A stretch of DNA of 7,692 bases from Oscillospiraceae bacterium (GCA_009786775.1 WQRL01000026.1:1-7692); one strand, 5' to 3'. Positions 1-6,609 are shown, counted from the stretch's first letter. Translations and numbers: made by a program. Notes: generated by a model not told the origin, from the sequence alone.

Positions 1-721
1 CCTTGGACTTTCGCCTGATGCCTGCGGTGTCAACGAATACATATTTGCCGTATTCATTTTCAAAAGGAGAGTCCACGGCATCCCTTGTTGTGCCCGCCAC
101 ATCGCTCACGATAACGCGTTTTTCTCCCAGAATCCTGTTTACAAGCGAGGACTTGCCCGCATTCGGCTTGCCTATTATAGCCACCCTTATAATTTCATCA
201 TCCTCATCTTCGCCGGCATACTCAGGAAAATTGCTTACGCATTCATCGAGAATGTCGCCTGTGCCGTGGCCGTGAACTGAGGACACAGCAAAAGGCTCCC
301 CCAGCCCGAGGGAATAAAACTCATAAATATCAGGATTTGTCTTGCCTATTGAGTCCATTTTGTTTACTACGAGAACCACAGGCTTGCCCGATTTTAAGAG
401 CATACTCGAAACGTCCTCATCAGCCGCTGTGACACCTGTCTGAAAATCAGTTACAAACACAATTACATCGGCCATTTCTATAGCCAGCATCGCCTGCTCA
501 CGCATGTGCATCAGAATTTCACTGTCAGCCTTAGGTTCTATCCCGCCGGTGTCAACTATGTCAAATTCCCGCCCATTCCAGTCGGTCCTGGCATAAAGCC
601 TGTCCCTTGTAACGCCCGGTGTATCTTCTACTATCGCCAGCCGTTTTCCGGCCAATCTGTTAAAAAGCGTCGATTTGCCTACATTAGGCCGTCCGACTAT
701 TGCAACCAGTGGTCTAGCCAT
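1..721 (-). CDS. der: Ribosome-assembly GTPase Der (EngA), 5' part; gene runs off the left edge
   Basis: Der is a cytoplasmic GTPase with two tandem G domains that acts in late assembly of the 50S ribosomal subunit. The visible 240 residues start [17 protein letters not shown]. The first G domain shows P-loop GRPNVGKS (10-17), DTGG (57-60) and NKMD (120-123). An acidic linker (about 169-177) leads to a second G domain with P-loop GKPNAGKS (184-191) and DTAG (231-234). The family is about 440 residues long, so the rest of the second G domain and the C-terminal KH-like domain lie outside the window. The ATG at 721-719 is fixed by a GGGAG Shine-Dalgarno site (729-733) 7 nt upstream, which sits inside the end of the preceding gene. 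Only 3 bp separate it from that gene's stop, so the two are probably translationally coupled. Two P-loops in one chain make the identification nearly certain. Confidence 0.97.
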   Translation of the reverse strand, partial: MARPLVAIVGRPNVGKSTLFNRLAGKRLAIVEDTPGVTRDRLYARTDWNGREFDIVDTGGIEPKADSEILMHMREQAMLAIEMADVIVFVTDFQTGVTAADEDVSSMLLKSGKPVVLVVNKMDSIGKTNPDIYEFYSLGLGEPFAVSSVHGHGTGDILDECVSNFPEYAGEDEDDEIIRVAIIGKPNAGKSSLVNRILGEKRVIVSDVAGTTRDAVDSPFENEYGKYVFVDTAGIRRKSK

Positions 722-724
722 ACT

Positions 725-2038
725 CTATCTCCCTAAAAAGGCCTCTAATAAATCAGCGCCATCCTGCTCCACGACCCTTACGGGCACGCCTAGAGCTTTT
801 GAAACATCAGAAACCGTCACATCATCGAGAAAAACATCCTCGCCGCGTCTTAGCATATTGCGCGGTATCAGCAGCCTTGAACCCAAACTGAGCCCCTTTA
901 GCCGGGCTATCAGATCCCCGCCTGTAACAAGTCCTGCCACCGTGACACTCTCACCATAGAACTCATTTCTAATGCCGTACACAGTGCCGTTAATTCTATC
1001 ATATTTCTTAGCTGCTGTCATTAAAAGTTTTGTTAAATATCTCTTCGCAGCAACCCCGGTTGCCACCGAAAATTGCGCATTTTCAAAACCGCCGCTTTCT
1101 ACGGCCATTTCCTCCATAGCCTCTTCAAACTCCGTTATGAGAAGCCTCATCATCCCCACTCCATTTTCGAGCTGTGGATATATCTCATAAAACTCATCCT
1201 GCGGCAGCTTATACCCCGCTTTTATATAGAGTTCATCGGCACAGAAGAACACCCGCGAGTCAAATTTCTCCACGCAAAGATTCCCATAATGTCCCACAAT
1301 CCTAATAATCCGCCTTGCATCTTCACGTTCCACAGGGCGCAGCTCCACAAGCCCTGCCCTGTGCTTCGTAAGGCCTACAGGCACAACCGAAACCGAATTT
1401 ATGTTGCGGCCTATGGACATCAGCTCCTTGATAGACTGCTGCAAATGTGCCCCGTCATTGACTCCGGGACAACAGACAATCTGGCAATTGAGCATAATGC
1501 CCGCCCGTGATAGCTCCCGCAAAGTTTCAATGCCCGCCCCTGCATTTTTGTTTCCCAGCATATATTCCCGCAGCTTTGGGTCCATAGTGTGCATCGACAC
1601 ATTTATAGGGCTAATTCTTAGCTTAATTATGCGCTCTATATCTCTAGGCGACAGATTGGTCAGAGTAATATAATTTCCCTGCAAAAATGACAGGCGCACA
1701 TCGTCGTCTTTGTAATAAATTGTCTGGCGCATACCCTTCGGGTTTTGGTCGATAAAGCAGAATATGCACTTATTGGCACATGAGCGCTCCTTATCCATGA
1801 GATAAGTTTCAAATTCCAGCCCCAAGTCCACGCCCTCATCCTTACGGATGCGTACGAGCTTTAGTTTACCCTGCGGGCTTTTAAGCTCCAAGACAAGATG
1901 CTTGTCATAGGACGCATATTTGTAGTCGAGCACATCATTAATCTCTTCGCCATTTATTTTTCTCAGCACATCTCCGGGCGAAATTATGGTCTTCTCCGCC
2001 GGGGATTTGGGATTTATTGATTTAATTATTGCATTCAT
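725..2038 (-). CDS. PDZ / radical SAM / DUF512 protein (COG1625-type Fe-S oxidoreductase)
   Basis: This 437-residue protein has three parts. Residues 1-60 form a PDZ-like domain, with KSPAEK at 11-16, PGDVLRKINGEE at 21-32 and a VLDY segment. A radical SAM core begins with the 4Fe-4S motif CxxxCxxC (C87, C91, C94; CANKCIFC). The C-terminal part, about 220-430, matches the DUF512 type, with features such as VSVVPVGLTKHR and ADELY. The family is described as NifB/MoaA-related. Its substrate is unknown, and I know of no confirmed reaction. The length is normal and nothing looks broken. The ATG at 2038 follows an AGGTAGGG stretch (2048-2055) about 9 nt upstream. It ends 3 bp before der, a neighbour pairing I recall from Bacillota, which suggests a link to translation or ribosome assembly (inference). 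A terminator lies between it and rpmF, and I see no promoter of its own. Confidence 0.9.
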   Translation of the reverse strand: MNAIIKSINPKSPAEKTIISPGDVLRKINGEEINDVLDYKYASYDKHLVLELKSPQGKLKLVRIRKDEGVDLGLEFETYLMDKERSCANKCIFCFIDQNPKGMRQTIYYKDDDVRLSFLQGNYITLTNLSPRDIERIIKLRISPINVSMHTMDPKLREYMLGNKNAGAGIETLRELSRAGIMLNCQIVCCPGVNDGAHLQQSIKELMSIGRNINSVSVVPVGLTKHRAGLVELRPVEREDARRIIRIVGHYGNLCVEKFDSRVFFCADELYIKAGYKLPQDEFYEIYPQLENGVGMMRLLITEFEEAMEEMAVESGGFENAQFSVATGVAAKRYLTKLLMTAAKKYDRINGTVYGIRNEFYGESVTVAGLVTGGDLIARLKGLSLGSRLLIPRNMLRRGEDVFLDDVTVSDVSKALGVPVRVVEQDGADLLEAFLGR

Positions 2039-2069
2039 AAAGAAATTCCCTACCTACCTCATCATAAGG

Positions 2070-2090
2070 AAAAAGGCGGGTTTCCCCGCC
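2070..2090 (-). terminator. Intrinsic terminator after rpmF
   Basis: Read on the minus strand, this is a perfect 6-bp stem GGCGGG/CCCGCC closed by a GAAA tetraloop (2075-2090), followed directly by TTTTT (2074-2070). It lies 20 bp after the rpmF stop and about 30 bp before the start of the radical SAM gene. A GNRA loop, a GC-only stem and a T run together make a compact rho-independent terminator. The T run is only five long, so some read-through into the next gene is likely. Confidence 0.8.
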
Positions 2091-2110
2091 CTAGCTTACG
2101 ATGCAAAATC

Positions 2111-2281
2111 CTACACTACTTCCCTACCGTTATAGGTACCGCACGCCTTGCAGACCCTATGCGGAACACGTAACTCGCCACATTTTGGACACTTGGAAAT
2201 CGTCGGAGCCTCCAGTTTCCAGTGTGCGCTGCGCCTTTTGTCACGTCTTGCCTTTGATACTTTACTCTTTGGAACCGCCAT
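2111..2281 (-). CDS. rpmF: 50S ribosomal protein L32
   Basis: This 56-residue protein starts [20 protein letters not shown], the classic L32 N-terminus. It is rich in Lys and Arg before a zinc ribbon with C31, C34, C44 and C47 (CPKC and CKAC). L32 is a small protein of the large ribosomal subunit that binds 23S rRNA. Four cysteines mean this is the zinc-binding (C+) form rather than a cysteine-free zinc-limitation paralog. The ATG at 2281 has an excellent AGGAGG Shine-Dalgarno site (about 2290-2295) 8 nt upstream. The gap to the yceD stop is 17 bp, so the two genes form one operon. In many bacteria plsX and fatty-acid genes follow rpmF. Here a terminator and a radical SAM gene follow instead. 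Confidence 0.97.
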   Translation of the reverse strand: MAVPKSKVSKARRDKRRSAHWKLEAPTISKCPKCGELRVPHRVCKACGTYNGREVV

Positions 2282-2298
2282 TTAGAACACCTCCTGTA

Positions 2299-2793
2299 TT
2301 AATCACTGTTATCCAGGAGCTGCCCTAAGACAGCCAGCCTGGGGTCAATCTTTTTCTTACATGAACACGGCCCTTCGTTTAGGTCCGAGCCGCAATCCTC
2401 GCAAAGTCCGGCACATTCCTCACGGCAGAGAAGAACTTCGTCCATATCCAACACAAATTCAGTAAGGACTATTTCTCCTGCGTCGATCTTGTCCCCCTGA
2501 AGGAAGTAACCATCCGGGTTTTCACCCTCTCCTCCTTCAGTGAGGTTTGCCGTGATCAGCTTATGTACGGGATAACTAAACTCCTTGAGACACCTTGCGC
2601 AGACACATTGGCAAATTGCATCCACATTCGCCGAAAACGTGAGCACGCCTGCTCTGTTATAGACGTTTCCGGCAGCCCTCGGCTGCGTCACGCGGACTAC
2701 CGACCCTATGGCCGCGTCCGTCATATCCGGCGCAAAATCAAAAAGCACCTTGCCGCCGGGAACTCCAATTATCTCTCGAAGATCAAGTAACAT
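2299..2793 (-). CDS. yceD: YceD / DUF177 family protein, 23S rRNA accumulation
   Basis: The protein is 164 residues, starting MLLDLREIIG. It is the standard partner encoded just upstream of rpmF, and family members are required for normal 23S rRNA accumulation (established for E. coli and plant homologs). Family signs are CARCLKEF in the middle (C65, C68), the acidic segment TEFVLDMDE, and C-terminal CREECAGLCEDCG (C123, C127, C131, C134) followed by LNEGPCSC and DPRLAVLGQLL. The many cysteines suggest a bound metal. The frame is open to a GTG at 2808 and has adjacent ATGs at 2796 and 2793. The AGGAG site at 2800-2804 is 6 nt from the 2793 ATG and only 3 nt from the other, so I chose 2793. 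The GTG start would place the ribosome site inside the gene. A consensus promoter lies just upstream. Confidence 0.93.
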   Translation of the reverse strand: MLLDLREIIGVPGGKVLFDFAPDMTDAAIGSVVRVTQPRAAGNVYNRAGVLTFSANVDAICQCVCARCLKEFSYPVHKLITANLTEGGEGENPDGYFLQGDKIDAGEIVLTEFVLDMDEVLLCREECAGLCEDCGSDLNEGPCSCKKKIDPRLAVLGQLLDNSD

Positions 2794-2799
2794 CATTAT

Positions 2800-2804
2800 C
2801 TCCT
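2800..2804 (-). promoter_or_regulatory. Shine-Dalgarno site that sets the yceD start
   Basis: The site reads AGGAG on the minus strand. It is 6 nt before the ATG at 2793 and 3 nt before the ATG at 2796, and it lies downstream of the GTG at 2808. This supports 2793, possibly with some use of 2796. Confidence 0.7.
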
Positions 2805-2820
2805 GCACATACGCTAAAAA

Positions 2821-2849
2821 ATTATAAGCTAATTACATCCAAATGTCAA
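2821..2849 (-). promoter_or_regulatory. Sigma-A promoter of the yceD-rpmF operon
   Basis: On the minus strand a perfect -35 TTGACA (2849-2844), a 17-bp spacer and a perfect -10 TATAAT (2826-2821) are present. Initiation would fall around 2814, giving a leader of about 20 nt before yceD. That is too short for a riboswitch but enough for the Shine-Dalgarno site. A match to consensus in all twelve positions implies strong constitutive expression, fitting a ribosomal protein operon. Confidence 0.92.
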
Positions 2850-2880
2850 TTATTTTTTTGCGGTTATTTGTAAAAAATTA

Positions 2881-3198
2881 TACTAAAATACTGCATTATC
2901 CCACCGCCCCTGCTGTCGGGTTTGCCGAAAATTTATAAAACTTTGTTCTTATTCTTCATATATTGATGGCGCTTGTGGAGCCGTAATATAGTGTAGCCGC
3001 AGGGGGTGACCGGGGGAAATATTGCGGCCGTAGTCTGGAACACAAATAGGCACACGCAAACAGATTCATCTACGGTGGACGTGACTGACGAAGGCCGCAA
3101 TATTTTTCCCGGCCACCCCCTACGGCGAAACGGCTCACTCCACTGCACCTGAGCATTTCGCGCTACAGTGCCGGCCACACAGCTTTATGCCTGCTGTA
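2881..3198. other. Intergenic stretch between the amino acid permease gene and yceD
   Basis: About 318 bp without a convincing gene lie between the permease stop (3199) and the yceD promoter region. Most of it is the large palindrome listed separately. Next to the permease stop is a small hairpin with arms ACAGC (3179-3183) and GCTGT (3193-3197), without a T run on the minus strand, so it is at best a weak terminator. An 81-codon minus-strand frame (3178-2933) spans the palindrome. I regard it as chance coding across a repeat, because it has no Shine-Dalgarno site I can point to and no recognisable protein features. Confidence 0.7.
2968..3149. repeat. Long imperfect palindrome (possible MITE-like or structured intergenic element)
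   Basis: The core arms are 2996-3029 and 3093-3126. The second is the reverse complement of the first at 30 of 34 positions, and two of the four differences can form G-U pairs in a transcript of either strand. The spacer is 63 nt. Weaker pairing continues outward: GTGGAG and AGCCGT blocks on the left at 2975-2984 match CTCCAC and ACGGCT on the right at 3130-3143, and GGCGC at 2968-2972 faces GCACC at 3145-3149. Inside the spacer CCGTAG (3028-3033) can pair with CTACGG (3070-3075). The arms are GC-rich in an otherwise AT-rich gap. No transposase gene, clear target duplication or T run is present, so it may be a non-autonomous insertion, a REP-like unit or a structured RNA. Confidence 0.8.
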
Positions 3199-4602
3199 TT
3201 ATCTGTTTTTGCCGTAAAGAAGAAAGCCTATTACCGCTAAAAACAGGAAAACCCCTGTGTATACAACCGCGTGAACCCAGCTTCCAATCCAGTACGTCGC
3301 ATACATAAACCCTGCTCCTACAATCGCTATTACGGGAGCTACGATGCGCTTAAACCAGTGAAGTTCTTTTTGCCTGACTATAAAGCAGAAGAAAATCGGG
3401 ATTAGCAGAAGAAAGAATGTGAAGTTATAAAAATCCGGCAGGCTGAACCGGAATGTTCCAAACCATCCTGCAAACCAGTTTGTGTTAGCAAATATTACAA
3501 AAAGCCAGAGAAAACTTATGCCGACAGCCATGACCATGCTGTTATTTGGAACATTTGTCTTGGGGTCTAGCTGTCTCATCCTATCTGGCATCGGCCCTAA
3601 GTTGCGGCGGCCGAGGGAATACATCGCCCTGCTCATACCCAGGCAACAGGCATTTAGTATGCCAAGCCCGGATATTATCATAAATCCTATTAGAACATTA
3701 CTTGAGCCTTGACCAAAAATGTTCACGAAGGCATTGTGTGTGCCCTGTGCGAAATTCGCTCCGCCACCTTGCATTATAACCCTCCCTCCGTCTGGAGAGG
3801 CGATAACTACACCCACAAAATACAGAACATAAATAACAATTACAAAAAGAAAGCCGAAGAGCAGCGCAATTGGAAAATTTCTTTTGCTGTTTTTTACTTC
3901 GCTGTTAAATGCAAGAGCCGCCTGCCAGCCGTTGAAAGCAAATGCAGTGGCAGAAATAGCTGCAAATAGCGAAGCGTTACCTGCACCCGGTGTAACTTGC
4001 AAAGGATAGCCAGCAGCTGCACCGGCGCCCCCATCGCCAAGCGCCAGGCCTATCACCACGCCGACAGTGCCCATTAGCACCAGTGGAATCATGCGGGCAA
4101 TTGTGGTTGCCACATTGAACTTTACAGGGATTTTCGGTGCGAGATAGTTCATCCAAAATGCCATAGCCATAAAAAATGCCGATATAAAGAACCTAAACGG
4201 AAGGTATACCTCATCTGCGCTGCTAAGCCCTGAAAGTGTTGCTGTAAAACCGGAAGTAATCCACGCAATAATCGCATAGCCCGCCGGCTGGTACATCACA
4301 GCAAAGAACCAACCTGCAAGATACCCGTACTTTTTGCCTACAATTGCCTCACTGTAATCCACGAAACCATGGATTTTTTCATACCTGCCCGCGAAAATGC
4401 TAAACATGTAGACACAGGTTGAGATCATCAGCCCGCCGATAATCCACGCCATCACCCCCAGGCGGAGATCCCCTCCCGCCTCATAAAGGACACGGCCTGG
4501 CAGAAAAAATATCCCTGTCCCGACAATGAATCCGACGACAAAGCAAATAGACACGAACAGCCCGTGCTGCCGTTTAAGCAAATTCCCGTTATTATTTTCC
4601 AA
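3199..4602 (-). CDS. APC-superfamily amino acid permease (LAT/SteT-like exchanger)
   Basis: This is a 467-residue inner-membrane protein with about 12 hydrophobic helices, the usual APC length. Helix 1 contains the unwound substrate-binding motif GTGIF (28-32). Helix 6 has FAFNGWQ (221-227), the position of FAYDGW in LAT and SteT-type exchangers. It is followed by EVKNSKRNFP (235-244), a conserved loop after helix 6. These features predict uptake or exchange of an amino acid. The substrate cannot be read from sequence; neutral amino acids are the usual one for this subgroup. The start is a TTG at 4602 with GGGAG (4612-4616) 9 nt upstream. The next in-frame ATG (codon 51) would delete helix 1, so the TTG is needed. 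It is probably monocistronic: an extended -10 promoter lies upstream, and the palindromic gap follows. Nothing looks truncated. Confidence 0.88.
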   Translation of the reverse strand: MENNNGNLLKRQHGLFVSICFVVGFIVGTGIFFLPGRVLYEAGGDLRLGVMAWIIGGLMISTCVYMFSIFAGRYEKIHGFVDYSEAIVGKKYGYLAGWFFAVMYQPAGYAIIAWITSGFTATLSGLSSADEVYLPFRFFISAFFMAMAFWMNYLAPKIPVKFNVATTIARMIPLVLMGTVGVVIGLALGDGGAGAAAGYPLQVTPGAGNASLFAAISATAFAFNGWQAALAFNSEVKNSKRNFPIALLFGFLFVIVIYVLYFVGVVIASPDGGRVIMQGGGANFAQGTHNAFVNIFGQGSSNVLIGFMIISGLGILNACCLGMSRAMYSLGRRNLGPMPDRMRQLDPKTNVPNNSMVMAVGISFLWLFVIFANTNWFAGWFGTFRFSLPDFYNFTFFLLLIPIFFCFIVRQKELHWFKRIVAPVIAIVGAGFMYATYWIGSWVHAVVYTGVFLFLAVIGFLLYGKNR

Positions 4603-4673
4603 AATTAAGCTCTCCCAACAAAAATTATCAGCGATTTGTGCCTTTGGTTTTGTATAACGATTGCGCAGCGGTC

Positions 4674-4682
4674 ATTATATCA
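4674..4682 (-). promoter_or_regulatory. Extended -10 promoter for the amino acid permease
   Basis: The minus strand reads TGATATAAT, a perfect TATAAT with the upstream TGn extension. There is no good -35 at 16-18 bp, which is typical of extended -10 promoters. Start of transcription would be near 4667, giving a leader of about 65 nt before the TTG start. Confidence 0.6.
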
Positions 4683-4746
4683 AATTTTTATAAACAAATC
4701 TATACAATTGGAGCGGCAAAGCCAATCACCTCCCCTCTCGCCTTCC

Positions 4747-4793
4747 CCCTCCCCTCATTGCAGGCCGCGCCAAGCAATGGGGGGAGGGATTTT
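4747..4793 (+). terminator. Strong hairpin, terminator-like on the plus strand
   Basis: Arms 4747-4760 and 4775-4788 pair over 14 bp with a 14-nt loop. In plus-strand RNA every position pairs, with one U-G wobble, and the stem is followed by AUUUUAUUA. In minus-strand RNA the wobble becomes an A-C mismatch and no U run follows. It starts 10 bp after the ABC permease stop, where a minus-strand terminator would be expected, so it may still end that operon without a U tail or work in both directions. The sequence favours plus-strand function. Confidence 0.5.
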
Positions 4794-4797
4794 ATTA

Positions 4798-5589
4798 TCA
4801 CTTTAACAGCATCTCATAATTAAAGTTTTTAAGAGCTGATTGCATCAAGATAAATGCAGCTACCCCGATTACTGCCGCCAAGATTAGCAGCATCCATGCG
4901 TTTAGCATCATTAACCCACTAAACTGGGTCGCAGCCAGCACAATAACCGGGAGCGTTATGAGCCCCGCCTTTTGAAAAGCCTCTTCCATGGTCTGTGCTT
5001 TTGCAGATATTTTCGATGTAATAGTTACAGCCAGCAAGGTCAGCACAGGAGCCACAACGAAAACCGTTAAGTACCAATTTGCGCCGGGCAGCATGAGCTG
5101 GCCGAACATTAAGTAAATCATAATTTGGCTAACAATAATATAAGATATAAATGTTGCGATGGTTACAGCCATTGATAAAAACAACGATGCCAGCACCTTC
5201 GCTGAGAAGATTTTGCGAAGGGATATGGGGCTGTATAAAAGCGTTTCAAGGGTTCTCTTCTCCTTCTCCCCGACAAAAGAACCGCTCGCCATAGCTGTGG
5301 TGGCAATAACAGGTATCATCAAGAAGAACATCGGCACTATGCTATCTAGCAGTATTGATAAAATAGCCAAATTAACCTCCGCTTGACTCATGGCTCCGGG
5401 CAGCATCCCAAACAAGGCACCCAGCTCCCCCATTTCTTCGGGAGTAAAATATGTAATTACAATAAATATCGCAGGAAATACAACACCAAACATCAGAGAT
5501 ACAACCAAAACGGAAGAAAGGTTCCCTCTTGTTGTTTTAACGAAGCGGATGTCTTTTTCTATTATGGCCCTTTGCATACTGTTAATCAT
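4798..5589 (-). CDS. ABC-2 type transporter permease
   Basis: This 263-residue membrane protein is the partner of the ATPase encoded just upstream. After a short cytoplasmic N-terminus come six predicted membrane helices, roughly at residues 27-49, 78-100, 130-155, 171-191, 210-228 and 232-251. Between helices 2 and 3 is GEKEKRTLETLLYSPIS (about 107-123), the coupling loop typical of ABC-2 and NatB-type permeases. About 25 residues between helices 1 and 2 face outside. Substrate is unknown; such pairs export ions, drugs, peptides or lipids. The frame could start at the ATG at 5595, but AAGGAGG (5598-5604) is only 2 nt from it and 8 nt from the ATG at 5589, so 5589 is preferred. The ATPase stop overlaps this start by 8 bp (ATGATTAA), pointing to coupled translation. 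Confidence 0.88.
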   Translation of the reverse strand: MINSMQRAIIEKDIRFVKTTRGNLSSVLVVSLMFGVVFPAIFIVITYFTPEEMGELGALFGMLPGAMSQAEVNLAILSILLDSIVPMFFLMIPVIATTAMASGSFVGEKEKRTLETLLYSPISLRKIFSAKVLASLFLSMAVTIATFISYIIVSQIMIYLMFGQLMLPGANWYLTVFVVAPVLTLLAVTITSKISAKAQTMEEAFQKAGLITLPVIVLAATQFSGLMMLNAWMLLILAAVIGVAAFILMQSALKNFNYEMLLK

Positions 5590-6514
5590 TTCCATGACCT
5601 CCTTGCCTACTTAAATCCTGCTTTGCAAGCAGTGAGAAGTAAATTTCTTCAACAGAAGCCTTTTCTGATGAAATATGAAATAAGTTTCCGCCACTGCTCA
5701 CTATGTCCCTTACAATGGCTGGAATTTCATCCTCTGACCCGACATCGACAGTATATGCCTGCTCACCGATTTTGACTGCACTTAGCGAACTTGGGGTTTT
5801 GTCAGCTTCAATTCTCACATGGCTCCCCGAGAACACTAATAAGCGCAGCTCATCAAGATCTCCGCTTGCCAAAAGCTGCCCATTGTCGATAAGGCCGTAT
5901 GAACTACAGACATCTTGAGCATACCTAAGCTGGTGTGTACACAAGAAAATTGTCGTACCTTCATTTTTTGCCAGGTCTTTGATTATAGTGTTTACATTTA
6001 ATGCACTCTCAGGGTCAAGGGAAGCCGTTGGTTCGTCAAGGAACAGGACTTTGGGCCTGTGCACCATAGAACGCGCCAAAGACAGCCGCTGCCGCATACC
6101 AGTGGAATAATCCCCTAGCTTGCGGTCTTTCGCGTCTGTCAGCTCCAGTTTCTCAAGGAGTTCAAGGCCCCTTGACTTGCTCTCCGATTCCGAAAATCCG
6201 AATATCTTTCCATAAAAAATCAAATTTTCAAGACCAGTCAGATTCCCATACATCTGGGCATGTTCTGTAACAACACCTGAAATTGCACGGACCTCAACAG
6301 GGCTCTTGGCTGGATTAAACCCAAAAACCTCACAACCTCCATCCGTCGGTGCAAGCATACCATTTAATAATTTTACCGCTGTAGTTTTCCCTGCCCCATT
6401 CGGCCCAAGAAAACCAAACACTTCCCCTTCCGCAATGTTTACGCTGATATTGTTTACAGCAAGTTTGCCGCTATCATACCGCTTTACCAAGTTTTCTAAC
6501 CTTATTGCACCCAA
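5582..6514 (-). CDS. ABC transporter ATP-binding protein, NatA-like
   Basis: This 310-residue cytoplasmic ATPase powers the adjacent permease. The nucleotide-binding domain is complete: Walker A GPNGAGKTT (37-45), signature STGMRQR (137-143, a common variant of LSGGQ in exporters with ABC-2 permeases), Walker B VLFLDEP (156-162), D-loop SLDP (165-168) and switch His194. The last 75 or so residues form an extra C-terminal domain like DUF4162, ending ASVEEIYFSLL. The frame is open to a TTG at 6535, but AGGAGGG (6522-6528) lies inside that extension and 7 nt before a TTG at 6514, giving MGAIRLENLVKRYDSG, a normal N-terminus for the family. Promoter and inverted repeat upstream make it the first gene of a two-gene operon. 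NatA itself exports sodium; that cannot be claimed here. Confidence 0.92.
   Translation of the reverse strand: MGAIRLENLVKRYDSGKLAVNNISVNIAEGEVFGFLGPNGAGKTTAVKLLNGMLAPTDGGCEVFGFNPAKSPVEVRAISGVVTEHAQMYGNLTGLENLIFYGKIFGFSESESKSRGLELLEKLELTDAKDRKLGDYSTGMRQRLSLARSMVHRPKVLFLDEPTASLDPESALNVNTIIKDLAKNEGTTIFLCTHQLRYAQDVCSSYGLIDNGQLLASGDLDELRLLVFSGSHVRIEADKTPSSLSAVKIGEQAYTVDVGSEDEIPAIVRDIVSSGGNLFHISSEKASVEEIYFSLLAKQDLSRQGGHGND
5598..5604 (-). promoter_or_regulatory. Shine-Dalgarno site that sets the ABC permease start
   Basis: The site reads AAGGAGG on the minus strand, inside the end of the ATPase gene. It is 8 nt from the ATG at 5589 but only 2 nt from the ATG at 5595, which argues for the shorter protein. 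Confidence 0.75.
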
Positions 6515-6521
6515 GTCTGTG

Positions 6522-6528
6522 CCCTCCT
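6522..6528 (-). promoter_or_regulatory. Shine-Dalgarno site that sets the ATPase TTG start
   Basis: The site reads AGGAGGG on the minus strand, 7 nt before the TTG at 6514. It lies downstream of the alternative TTG at 6535, so the longer reading of the gene would place a near-perfect ribosome site inside coding sequence. Confidence 0.8.
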
Positions 6529-6545
6529 TTAACAAAAGTCATTGC

Positions 6546-6570
6546 GTGAATACGAAAAACTCTTATTCAC
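6546..6570. promoter_or_regulatory. 25-bp inverted repeat in the ABC operon leader, possible operator
   Basis: Perfect 7-bp arms GTGAATA (6546-6552) and TATTCAC (6564-6570) are separated by 11 bp. The repeat starts a few bases after the predicted transcription start (about 6573) and ends 17 bp before the Shine-Dalgarno site. Its size and position fit a dimeric repressor site blocking transcription. An RNA hairpin is the alternative, but the stem is AT-rich and would be weak. No regulator gene is in the window. Confidence 0.5.
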
Positions 6571-6579
6571 CGACTTTAT

Positions 6580-6609
6580 ATTATAGCCACAAAAAAGGGC
6601 AAAAAGCAA
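6580..6609 (-). promoter_or_regulatory. Promoter of the ABC exporter operon
   Basis: On the minus strand, -35 TTGCTT (6609-6604), an 18-bp spacer and -10 TATAAT (6585-6580) are present. The -10 is perfect and the -35 matches TTGACA at four of six positions. The leader would be about 60 nt and contains the 25-bp inverted repeat. Confidence 0.7.

Noticed and set aside
1073..1510. 145-codon plus-strand open frame
   Set aside because: It lies wholly inside the radical SAM gene on the opposite strand, whose motifs are clear; it is a shadow frame.
2111..2808. Cysteine-rich pair considered as a novel metal-binding system
   Set aside because: The cysteines are those expected for zinc-ribbon L32 and for DUF177 proteins of this type.
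2933..3178. 81-codon minus-strand open frame across the palindrome
   Set aside because: It is made mainly of the two palindrome arms and has no Shine-Dalgarno site that I can identify and no protein family features; chance coding over a repeat is simpler.
4603..4667. 65-nt leader of the amino acid permease considered as a riboswitch or T-box
   Set aside because: It is too short, and I see no T-box sequence, conserved aptamer pattern or competing terminator.
4707..4726. Inverted repeat ATTGG/CCAAT upstream of the permease promoter, considered as an operator
   Set aside because: The arms are only 5 bp with a 10-nt loop, which is expected by chance in a region of this size.
5383..5775. 130-codon plus-strand open frame
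   Set aside because: It is antisense to the end of the ATPase gene and the start of the permease gene and has no recognisable protein features.
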